DNA of 64,000 nucleotides from an uncultured Myxococcales bacterium (GTDB lineage Bacteria; Myxococcota_A; UBA9042): assembly GCA_903842345.1 (NCBI GenBank), contig CAIMLR010000008.1:1-64000 (forward strand). The letters are read 5' to 3'. A program made the translations under genes and the position numbers. Every line of letters starts with the position of its first letter. Positions within the stretch are counted from its first letter, which is position 1. Shown one piece after another: positions 8,544 to 16,025 of the stretch. Under the pieces are notes generated by a model that worked only from the letters and a program-made list of their open reading frames with translations, was not told the DNA's origin and searched no databases.

Positions 8544-9458
8544 CTAACCGCCCGTTCCCGTCACGTCAGCCGGAAAGAAAAACGCCGCCACGCCGGTAAA
8601 CTGCAGCGCCGCCGACATCTGGTCGCACTCGCCGGTCGTCGCGTTCTTGGCCAGGTCGCCTTTGCCGCTGACGAGGCTCGTCACGATTGGCAGGATATCT
8701 CCCTGATCTTCAGCGCCTTTCTTGGCAATCGCCAGCACGCTGGAGATGGTGATGCCCGCGCCGAGGATGCCCTGGTCGATCCGCTCGCTGTCGACGATGT
8801 GAAACCGCACGTGGGTGCCGCGGGCCTCCAGCGTGTAGTCCTTGCCGAAGACCTGCACCGGCAGGTCAAGGTCAAACGGCGTCGACTCCAGCCAGCCATC
8901 CTTGACCACGGCCTTGCCCGCGTCCACATGCGGGTCGCGCGGGCTCACGTGGAACGTCTGGTCGGTCAGCAGCTTGCCGTCGGTGCCCAGCAGCGGCGCG
9001 CCAAACGCCGCGCGCACGCGGAGGTGCACGTCCGGGTCGTTGACGAGGTCGTCCAGCCCGTCGAGCTCAAACAGCAGCAGAATACCGCCGCTCTCAATGC
9101 TCGCCTGCAGCAGCTTTTCCACGGCAGAAATGCCCGTCGCCTCGATCAGCGGCACCAGCGTCGCGAACTGATTGTCGATGCCCGGCGTGCCATCGGGCGC
9201 GAGGAAGTCGGACTGGTCGCACGTGGAATCGTCGCTGCCGTCGCTGACCTTGTTGTCCAGGTCAAAGCCCGGCGCGCGGCCGTCCTTGTCCAGCCGCGTG
9301 AAGCCGATTGTGTCAAAGACATAGATTTTATGCGTGCTTTTGACCGCGGCGCTCACGTCGTCGGCGCTGCTGCCGGCGTCCGCCGCTTTGACCGACGACG
9401 ATTCACAGCCGCCAAGCGCGAGCGCCGTCGCGCACATCAGGGTGCCCAGGTTCTTCAT
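8544..9458 (-). CDS. Lipoprotein of unknown function, last gene of the envelope operon
   Basis: I place the start at the ATG at 9458, not 9482, because GGAGGG lies six bases upstream and the lipoprotein signal (lipobox LGGC, Cys18) then begins at residue 1. The protein has 304 residues. After a short acidic linker there is one globular domain of about 270 residues with no Cys repeats and no catalytic motif that I recognise. Segments such as STHKIYVFDTIGFTRLDKDG and ESGGILLLFELDGLDDL suggest a beta-rich fold. It follows the DUF1552 gene by 20 bases and is probably co-transcribed with it. Function unknown. Confidence 0.75.
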   Translation of the reverse strand: MKNLGTLMCATALALGGCESSSVKAADAGSSADDVSAAVKSTHKIYVFDTIGFTRLDKDGRAPGFDLDNKVSDGSDDSTCDQSDFLAPDGTPGIDNQFATLVPLIEATGISAVEKLLQASIESGGILLLFELDGLDDLVNDPDVHLRVRAAFGAPLLGTDGKLLTDQTFHVSPRDPHVDAGKAVVKDGWLESTPFDLDLPVQVFGKDYTLEARGTHVRFHIVDSERIDQGILGAGITISSVLAIAKKGAEDQGDILPIVTSLVSGKGDLAKNATTGECDQMSAALQFTGVAAFFFPADVTGTGG

Positions 9459-9478
9459 GCAATCCCTCCACGCACCGT

Positions 9479-10828
9479 TCACGCTTCAATCGCGCTCAGG
9501 CCATCCTTGGCCTCGCCGCCCTCGGCGCCGTATTTCGCCAGATCCGCGCCCACCGCGCGGCACACCGATAGCATCACTTTGCTCGTGTTCTCGCCGCCTT
9601 CTGAGCGGTAGTGCATGCCGACCTTGATCTTGCCGCCCGCAGACCCCGCCAGCACCAGCGGAATCTCCTCCAGCGAGTGCGTCTTCGCGAGGCCGGTCTC
9701 GGACGTCCCGACCACGAGCATGTGGTCCAGCAGCGTCCCCGCGCCTTCCTGGATCGCGTCCAGCGCCGCGATCTGCGCCGCCAGCGCTTCCACGATTTGC
9801 ACCGTAATCTTGTGCACTTCCGGCTGCGGATCGGCTTCGTTGTGGGTCAATTCATGATGACCCGTCGGCGCGTTCTGGAACAGCAGGTTGTTCACCGGAT
9901 GCGTGAACCAGTTGCTGAACACGCGCACTTGGTCGCACGCCAGCGAATACGCCATCATTTCAGCGAACACCTGGTTCTTGAGCTGCAGTTGCGGGCGCCC
10001 CTCGATGTCCGGATAGTCCAGCTCCGGCACCTTGGGCACCTTGCAGGCGTCCAGCTTGGCCGGCGCTTCCTGCAGCATGACAAGCCGCTTCTCCAGCAGG
10101 CGAATGCCCTCGAAGTGCTGCTCCAGCCGCTGCTTGTCGGCCGCGCCGACGTCAAGCTCCAGCCGTTTGATGTCCTCGCCGACGGAATCCAGGATGCTCT
10201 GGCGCAGCCCGAGCGTCGGGTCGATTTTTGGCGTGTCGCCGGGCATCGTGAAGCCCGTGCCAAAGATGCGCTGGAACAGGGCGTACGACGACGATTCCGG
10301 CGGATTCAGGCTGTTGGGACCGTTGTAGGAATAGCCGTCGCCCGGCGCCGCGCCGAATTCCAGCGAGCGAAAACGCGTCTCGTTGCCGATGGCGTTGGCG
10401 ATGATTTGGTCGATGCTCGGGCCGCCAAACGTCGTGTTGTTGCCCTGCAGCAGCAATGGCATGCCCGAGAGCACGCCCGCCGCGCCTGCGCCGTGTGGCT
10501 GGCTGTTGGGCACGCCGACCTTGGTGCCGCTGACCACGGTGATTTTGCTCTTGACGGCGGCGAGCGGCGCGAGCTGGTCGGACAACTCCCACGTGGCGCC
10601 TTTGCCGGTGGGCGTCCAGCGCGCCGGCAGGATGCCGTTGCCCCAGAAGAAGAGGCCAAAGCGCCGCGGAAAGCCGTCGTCGCCGCTGGCTGCGTAGGCG
10701 GTGCCGTTGGCGTTGAGGAAGCGCTCCAAGGGCGGCAGGCCGATGGTGACGACCGCGCCGCCGAGGAGGCCGCGCAGCAAGGTGCGCCGGCTCAAGCCGT
10801 GATTGCCGTACAAGCGTCCTGACTTCAT
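9479..10828 (-). CDS. DUF1552 protein, Tat-exported
   Basis: A 449-residue protein with a twin-arginine signal (SRRTLLRGLLGG, residues 13-24), followed by a hydrophobic stretch and an Ala-rich cleavage region, so a folded or cofactor-bearing protein is probably exported by Tat. The mature part matches the pattern of DUF1552 proteins (FPRRFGLFFWGNGILPARWT; late motif LVVGTSETG). DUF1552 proteins are distantly related to the alkaline phosphatase-like DUF1501 group and are usually encoded next to DUF1592 proteins, as here. Its ATG overlaps the stop of the DUF1592 gene by four bases (ATGA), so the two are translationally coupled. The biochemical role of this pair is not established; redox or polysaccharide-related functions are only guesses. 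Confidence 0.85.
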   Translation of the reverse strand: MKSGRLYGNHGLSRRTLLRGLLGGAVVTIGLPPLERFLNANGTAYAASGDDGFPRRFGLFFWGNGILPARWTPTGKGATWELSDQLAPLAAVKSKITVVSGTKVGVPNSQPHGAGAAGVLSGMPLLLQGNNTTFGGPSIDQIIANAIGNETRFRSLEFGAAPGDGYSYNGPNSLNPPESSSYALFQRIFGTGFTMPGDTPKIDPTLGLRQSILDSVGEDIKRLELDVGAADKQRLEQHFEGIRLLEKRLVMLQEAPAKLDACKVPKVPELDYPDIEGRPQLQLKNQVFAEMMAYSLACDQVRVFSNWFTHPVNNLLFQNAPTGHHELTHNEADPQPEVHKITVQIVEALAAQIAALDAIQEGAGTLLDHMLVVGTSETGLAKTHSLEEIPLVLAGSAGGKIKVGMHYRSEGGENTSKVMLSVCRAVGADLAKYGAEGGEAKDGLSAIEA

Positions 10829-12462
10829 GGTGTTGCCCCCGTGACCGTGTCATCGCGTGCGCCGATGCGGCGGAATCCTTCAGACAAGGCGACCGCGCGC
10901 ATCAGCGTCTTCAGTCGCAAGCCGCTGTCGACGAACGCCGCGCCCAGCACATCCAGCTGCGCCTGCTCGCCGTCCGTTACCGGCCGCCCCACGGCATAGG
11001 CGAACATCTTCTGCGCCACGCACGCCGGGTATTTCGGGCTCTGCGCCACGTCGTTGGCCAGCGAGGTCAAGTCGGCAAACGGCGCGTCGTCCAGCGCGCC
11101 CGTCGTGTCGATGTTCTCGCCGTTCTCGGTCGTGCGGAACCGGCCAATGCCGTCAAAGTGCTCAAAGCCAAGGCCAATCGGGTCGATGAACTTGTGGCAG
11201 TTGGCGCAGCTTGGCACTGACATGTGGACCGTCAACCGCTCGCGCATCGTCTTCGCGGTCGTCGTCGGCTCGGGCAGGGCGGTGTTCAAGCCCGCCGGCG
11301 GATTGGGCACGTGGTCGCACAGCAGCATCTGCCGCACGTACTTGCCGCGCAGCGTCGGCGACGACGACACCGGGTGCGCGCGCATCGCCAGGAAGCTCAC
11401 CTGCCCCAGCAGGCCGATGCGCTCGCCCGGCGGCTGTTCCACCTTGGCCACGCCTTTGTCGCTCACTGCGGGGATGTCGTAGATCGCCGCCAGCCGCCGG
11501 TCGACAAACGTCGTGCGCGTCAGCAGCAATTCGCGGAAGTCGGCGTCCTGATCCAGCGCCAGATACTCGACGAGCGACAGCGTCTCCTCGCGCGCCGATG
11601 CGCCAAGGTCGGAGCTGAAGTGCTTGTAGACGTTCGGATCCTTGTTCAGGTCCAGCAAGTCGCGCAGCTGCAGCCACTCGTCGGCGAAGTTGCGCACCGC
11701 GCGGTGCACCTTGGCGTCCGCCATCATCCGGTCAATCTGCGCGCCCATGCCATCCTCGGTATTGAGGCTGCCATTTTGCGCCGCGGCGAGCAGCGCGTCA
11801 TCGGGCGGCCCGTTCCACAGGAAGTAGCTGAGGCGCGACGCCAGCTCAAACGCCGTCAGCCGCCGCCCGCCATGGTCGGGATCCGGCTCGCCGACCTCGG
11901 GCCGGTACAGGAACCGCGGCGACTGCAGCATCGCCACGAGCGTGTAGCTCACGGCGTACTGGAACCCGCCGAGCTTCGTCGCCGCTTGCAGACCCGTCGC
12001 CACCAGAACCGCGCGTTCATCGCCCGTCAGCGCGCGCCGCCACAGCTTGCCGCCGACCTTGGCGACAAACGCGTCCAGGCACGCGCCATCGGTCGTCGAC
12101 GTCGGGGTACACGGCAGGAGCGCGGCGAGCCGCTCCGGCTTGGCAATGACCTGCGTCGCGAGGTTGCGCGCGCCGTCCTCGTACAGCTCAATGCCGCGCG
12201 GTGAAGTCTTGGCGACGCTCGCGCCGACCGAATAGAGGTCGTCGTACGGCACGTCCGGTTCCAGCGTCGCGGGCGGCACGAGGTCCGCGCCCAGCACGTC
12301 GTGAATCGAGTTCTCATACTGCGCCCGCGTCAGGCGCGGCAAAGCCGGAGGCGCTGGCGTGATGGCCAACGGCACCGCCGCGCTCTTCGCCGGTGTTTGA
12401 CAGCCAAAAGAGCAGAGCAGCGCCAGCGCCGCGGCGAACCGCGGTATCTTGATTTGCAGCAT
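10825..12462 (-). CDS. DUF1592/DUF1588-type lipoprotein with a CxxCH motif
   Basis: A 545-residue protein with a lipoprotein signal (lipobox SFGC, Cys21). The order of blocks matches the multi-DUF family DUF1587-DUF1595-DUF1592-DUF1588-DUF1585: LTRAQYENSIHDVLG at the N-terminus, RLSYFLWNGPPDDALL in the middle, then HPVSSSPTLRGKYVRQMLLC, and near residue 420 CANCHKFIDPIGLGFEHFD. The CANCH motif could bind c-type heme, as proposed for planctomycete homologues. The start has GAGG six bases upstream. It is coupled to the DUF1552 gene downstream and follows the unknown 201-residue gene by 18 bases. Confidence 0.85.
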   Translation of the reverse strand: MLQIKIPRFAAALALLCSFGCQTPAKSAAVPLAITPAPPALPRLTRAQYENSIHDVLGADLVPPATLEPDVPYDDLYSVGASVAKTSPRGIELYEDGARNLATQVIAKPERLAALLPCTPTSTTDGACLDAFVAKVGGKLWRRALTGDERAVLVATGLQAATKLGGFQYAVSYTLVAMLQSPRFLYRPEVGEPDPDHGGRRLTAFELASRLSYFLWNGPPDDALLAAAQNGSLNTEDGMGAQIDRMMADAKVHRAVRNFADEWLQLRDLLDLNKDPNVYKHFSSDLGASAREETLSLVEYLALDQDADFRELLLTRTTFVDRRLAAIYDIPAVSDKGVAKVEQPPGERIGLLGQVSFLAMRAHPVSSSPTLRGKYVRQMLLCDHVPNPPAGLNTALPEPTTTAKTMRERLTVHMSVPSCANCHKFIDPIGLGFEHFDGIGRFRTTENGENIDTTGALDDAPFADLTSLANDVAQSPKYPACVAQKMFAYAVGRPVTDGEQAQLDVLGAAFVDSGLRLKTLMRAVALSEGFRRIGARDDTVTGATP

Positions 12463-12480
12463 TCGAACCTCGAAGAAAGG

Positions 12481-13086
12481 CTATTCCCGCACCAACACAA
12501 AATAGTGATCCAGCGCTTTTTCCACCTTGTAGGCTGCGCCGATCGACACGCGATCCGAGACCTTCCGCATGAAGTCCCGGGTCTTATTGTACACGAGCAC
12601 CTGCAGGCCGACGTTGTTTTCCACAACTTTCGGCCAGCCTTCCACCACAGCTTCCTGCGGGACCTGGAAATAGTCGACGACAATCGGCCCGCGCTCCGGC
12701 CAGCCTTCATGGCCCGCCGTCGGGACCGCCACAAAGTAGCCGGGGCCAATCAGCGCACGTGAGACGCCTTCGTTGTAGCCAAACGCGCGTTGGCCGCCCG
12801 TCTCAGGCCGGCACATCCGCTTCTCAAAGTTGCGGAACGCGCCCGGCAGCGGCAGCGTGTTGCGGCCATGGTGGATGATCTCCGTACGCGGCGGAACGGA
12901 CGACGGCGTCAGGTCCTCAAACGTCAGCGCCGGCGACTTCGCCGCCATCTGGAACAGCTTGCGCTGCTGGTTGCGGTTGAGCGCGTGCGTCTCCGCCTTG
13001 CAGTCGGCGAACGAGAGCGCGTCCAGATAGGCGGCAATCTCCGCGATGGGCTTGTCTTCAGCGATCAATTGAGCGAGCGAGGCCAT
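12481..13086 (-). CDS. Protein of unknown function, downstream of mlaE
   Basis: The start is taken at the ATG at 13086 (AAGGAG four bases upstream), giving 201 residues. There is no signal peptide or membrane segment, so it is probably cytoplasmic. The N-terminal 50 residues look helical (SLAQLIAEDKPIAEIAAYLD). The rest has conserved-looking blocks such as HHGRNTLPLPGAFRNFEKRM and GYFVAVPTAGHEGWPERG. I do not recognise the family. It lies 26 bases after mlaE and 18 bases before the DUF1592 gene, so it is embedded in the envelope operon. A role linked to lipid transport is only guilt by association. Confidence 0.7.
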   Translation of the reverse strand: MASLAQLIAEDKPIAEIAAYLDALSFADCKAETHALNRNQQRKLFQMAAKSPALTFEDLTPSSVPPRTEIIHHGRNTLPLPGAFRNFEKRMCRPETGGQRAFGYNEGVSRALIGPGYFVAVPTAGHEGWPERGPIVVDYFQVPQEAVVEGWPKVVENNVGLQVLVYNKTRDFMRKVSDRVSIGAAYKVEKALDHYFVLVRE

Positions 13087-13112
13087 GAAACTCCTTGCAG
13101 ACGGTGCGACGG

Positions 13113-13895
13113 CTATTTGAACAGAGCCGAATTGGCGCACCAGGTGATGATGGAATCAAAGACGAAAATGCCGATGGCGTTGGACACGACGCTGGCGTTG
13201 ACCGCACGGCCGACGCCCGTGGCGCCGCCGGAGACGGTGAGGCCGTAGTGGCACGAGATGACGCTGATGCTGGCGCCAAATGTGATGGCTTTGATGAGAC
13301 CGGTGAAGAATTCGTCGAGCAGGTTCGAGTTGAACACGCCCTGGAAGAAGACGCGGTAGTCGACGTCGAGGACGAATTCGCTCGTGATGGCGCCGCCGAT
13401 GAGGGCGAAGAGGTCGCCGAGCACGGTCAGCAGCACCAACATGAGCATCATCGAGACGAAGCGCGGGACCACGAGGTAGTGCGTCGGATCGATGGCGAGC
13501 GTCCGCAGCGCGTCGATCTGCTCGGTGACTTTCATCGTTCCGAGCTCAGCGGTGTTGTTGGCGCCGACGCGACCGGAGAACATGAGGCCAATCAGCACCG
13601 GGCCGATTTCCGCGAGCACCGCGTAGCCAGCGCCCCAGCCAAGCAGGCCCGTCGCGCCGGTTTGTTTCACGTACACGCCGGACTGGATCACCATGATCGC
13701 GCCGGTGAAGAACGCCGTCATGATGACGATGGGATACGACTTGACGCCGACTTTGTAGAGGTTCAGCCACGTCTCGTCGCGGTCAAAACGCGGCGGCAAC
13801 ATGGCGCGCAGGATGCGGACCAGCACCATGACGATGCCGCCGAGGGTCTCGGATGCGTTCAGAAAGCCGGAGCCGATGACTGCGATTGGATTCAT
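13113..13895 (-). CDS. mlaE: MlaE-like lipid ABC transporter permease
   Basis: The start is the ATG at 13895, giving 260 residues, the normal size of MlaE; the ORF-track extension to 13967 is non-family sequence. The inner-membrane permease has several hydrophobic segments and the family signature EIGPVLIGLMFSGRVGANNT followed by ELGTMKVTEQIDAL. In the Mla system the permease dimer works with the MlaF ATPase and a periplasmic MCE protein (MlaD) to move phospholipids between the membranes. MlaF is encoded 116 bases upstream. No MCE-domain gene is present in this window, so the periplasmic partner must be elsewhere or replaced. Confidence 0.88.
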   Translation of the reverse strand: MNPIAVIGSGFLNASETLGGIVMVLVRILRAMLPPRFDRDETWLNLYKVGVKSYPIVIMTAFFTGAIMVIQSGVYVKQTGATGLLGWGAGYAVLAEIGPVLIGLMFSGRVGANNTAELGTMKVTEQIDALRTLAIDPTHYLVVPRFVSMMLMLVLLTVLGDLFALIGGAITSEFVLDVDYRVFFQGVFNSNLLDEFFTGLIKAITFGASISVISCHYGLTVSGGATGVGRAVNASVVSNAIGIFVFDSIITWCANSALFK

Positions 13896-13953
13896 GCGTC
13901 TCAAAGGCCCTTGGAGCCCGCCGCACTCTAACGGGCAAGGGCATGGCCTGCAA

Positions 13954-13974
13954 GCGGGAATCCGCACTTCCCGC
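13954..13974. repeat. Perfect hairpin between mlaF and mlaE
   Basis: GCGGGAA-TCCGCAC-TTCCCGC gives a seven-base stem with a seven-base loop, in the only sizeable gap (116 bases) between the two transporter genes. No U-tract follows on the minus strand. It is more likely an mRNA processing or partial attenuation site than a full terminator. Confidence 0.5.
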
Positions 13975-14011
13975 GCGCCAAGGCGCCCGCGGCCGCTGAC
14001 GTTGCGGAGCG

Positions 14012-14854
14012 CTAGGCTGCGCCCGCTTTGCTGCCGTCGCCCTTGCGGAAGAACTCCTGGACGATTGGATCCTGGCTGCGCATCGCATCGGTCTCAGTCC
14101 CGCGGAAATGCACGCGGCCGTCCAGCAGCAGCACGTACCGGTCACACGCCGGGCGCATCCGGTCAATGTCGTGGCTGATGACGAGGCACGTCGAGTTCCG
14201 CTGTGCCTGCGTCCGGCGGATCAGGTTGAAAATCTTGGACGACGTCACCGGATCGAGGCCCGCGGTCGGGTCGTCAAAGAAGATCAACTCGGGATCGTTG
14301 ATGTTGGCGCGCGCCAGCCCGACGCGCTTCTTCATGCCGCCCGACAGCTCGTTGGGCATCAGGTGCCGCACGTTGGGCAGGTCGACTTCCGCCAGCCGCT
14401 CCTGCACCTTGACCAGAATCTCGTCGGGTTTCGCCGTGCCGCGCTGGACCATAGGAAACGCGACGTTCTCCCCGACGGTCATGAAGTCAAACAGCGCGTA
14501 GTTCTGGAACACCAGCCCGACGCGCTCGCGCAGCCGCTGCTTGGACTTCTGATCAATCGCCAGCAGATCCTGGCCGAGCAGCTCGATGGCGCCATCGTCC
14601 GGCTCCAGCAAGCCGCAGCAAATCTTGACGAAGACGGATTTGCCCACGCCGCCCGGGCCGATAACGCCGACAACTTCGCCCGCGCGCATCTCAAAATCGA
14701 TGCCGTCCAGCACCACCGCGTCGCCAAAGTTCTTCTTCAGGCCGCGCACGCGCAGCACCACGTCGCCCAGCTGCTTGGCCGTGCGCGGTCCTGGACCCGC
14801 CTGCATCGGCGGCATGTCCTGGGCAAAAGTGTCGCGGAACGACGGCTGGGTCAT
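14012..14854 (-). CDS. mlaF: MlaF-like lipid ABC transporter ATPase
   Basis: A 280-residue ATP-binding subunit. Visible motifs are Walker A GPGGVGKS (residues 66-73), Q-loop region VFQNYALFDFMTV, signature LSGGMKKR, Walker B ELIFFDDPTAGLDP and the H-loop VISHD. The LSGGMKKRVGLAR and DPTAGLDPVTS context is typical of MlaF/Ttg2A ATPases that pair with MlaE permeases. An N-terminal extension of about 30 residues precedes the domain. Its ATG overlaps the stop of the TPR-like lipoprotein gene by four bases, so translation is coupled. Confidence 0.9.
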   Translation of the reverse strand: MTQPSFRDTFAQDMPPMQAGPGPRTAKQLGDVVLRVRGLKKNFGDAVVLDGIDFEMRAGEVVGVIGPGGVGKSVFVKICCGLLEPDDGAIELLGQDLLAIDQKSKQRLRERVGLVFQNYALFDFMTVGENVAFPMVQRGTAKPDEILVKVQERLAEVDLPNVRHLMPNELSGGMKKRVGLARANINDPELIFFDDPTAGLDPVTSSKIFNLIRRTQAQRNSTCLVISHDIDRMRPACDRYVLLLDGRVHFRGTETDAMRSQDPIVQEFFRKGDGSKAGAA

Positions 14855-16023
14855 GGCGCGCTCCGCGGCGTCTGGTGCAATTTATCGTTCAGTTCAGCGA
14901 TCTTCGCCTGCGCCATCGGCACTTCCTTCGGGACAATCGGCGGGTGCTCAGCCAGATCGTGGAAGCAGCGCTCCTTCATCTCCGGCGTCTCCGACTCATC
15001 GCAGATTCGCTTGTCGTTCTCGTCCATCGCCGCGCGCCGCTCCACGACCGTGGACAGGATCTCCTGGCACGTCGCCAGCGCATCCTGCAAATGCCCGCGC
15101 TGCTCCTGAATCTGCACAATCGTCCACAGGTACTCGGTCAGCTTGAGCGGATGGTGCAACATGTCCGGCAGGTGCCGCGCGTACAGCTCCGCCCGCGCCA
15201 GGTTCAGCAACGGCCCGCGGTACAGCTCCACAAGGCGCAGCGCCGCGGTCGTGTGCGCCTCCAGCACGTAGCTGGCAAAAATGTGGCTTGTCTCATACGT
15301 CTCAATCACGCGCTCCAGCAGCACGGCCTCCTCAGCGAGGCGCCCTTGCTTGCGCAGGATCTTGGTGTGGAGCATCCACGCGTCCGGCACGGTCTGCGCG
15401 TCCGGATAGTCCTTCTCCAGCCGCGTGAGCAACACCAGCGCGCGATTCTGCGCGTCCAGCGTCCCTTCCTGGTCGCGCAACATCGCGCCGCGCAGCAGGT
15501 AGTTGTCGGCCAGCTCGCCGTGCGGATCGACGTAGAACAGCTGCTCAAACAGCCGCTCCATGGACTCACGCGCCACGCTATCCACTTCGCCGTGCTTGTA
15601 CAGGTGGTCCAGCGCGCGCTGGCTCGCCGCTTCGTCAGGCGCCAGGCGGCAGATTACCGTCCACATCTTCAGCGCTTCCGTCTGCTGGTTCAGCTCGTAG
15701 TACCGCAGCTCGCTCGCGTGCATCAGCGCGCGCATGCGCACGCCGCGATCCTGGCCATCGGACGCCACCGCCTCGTAGCACGCCGCCGATTGCGCGTACT
15801 CGAAGTTGCGGGCTTGCACCTCGCACGCCATCAGCGCCGCTTCGTCGCCGTCGCGCGGATCCTTGGCTGACTTCCGCAGCGCCTTGTACCGCGCCACCGC
15901 CAGGTCGTGCTGACCGTCGATGTAGAGCTTTTCCGTGTAGTAGTAGTCCGCGTCCCACCGCAGGATCGCCGGATCCTGCGCGCACGCTGCAAGCAGGGCC
16001 AGAAGGGGCAGGGCGAAGCGCAT
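14851..16023 (-). CDS. TPR-like lipoprotein upstream of mlaF
   Basis: A 390-residue lipoprotein (lipobox LAAC, Cys14). The mature protein is almost entirely helical and looks like degenerate tetratricopeptide repeats (DLAVARYKALRKSAKDPRDG, RALVLLTRLEKDYPDAQTV, EEAVLLERVIETYETSH), so it probably acts as a protein-interaction scaffold on an inner or outer membrane leaflet. It starts two bases after the stop of the giant Cys-rich lipoprotein gene and overlaps mlaF by four bases, placing it firmly in one transcript with both. It may link the surface protein and the lipid transporter; that is inference. Confidence 0.82.
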   Translation of the reverse strand: MRFALPLLALLAACAQDPAILRWDADYYYTEKLYIDGQHDLAVARYKALRKSAKDPRDGDEAALMACEVQARNFEYAQSAACYEAVASDGQDRGVRMRALMHASELRYYELNQQTEALKMWTVICRLAPDEAASQRALDHLYKHGEVDSVARESMERLFEQLFYVDPHGELADNYLLRGAMLRDQEGTLDAQNRALVLLTRLEKDYPDAQTVPDAWMLHTKILRKQGRLAEEAVLLERVIETYETSHIFASYVLEAHTTAALRLVELYRGPLLNLARAELYARHLPDMLHHPLKLTEYLWTIVQIQEQRGHLQDALATCQEILSTVVERRAAMDENDKRICDESETPEMKERCFHDLAEHPPIVPKEVPMAQAKIAELNDKLHQTPRSAP

Positions 16024-16025
16024 GT

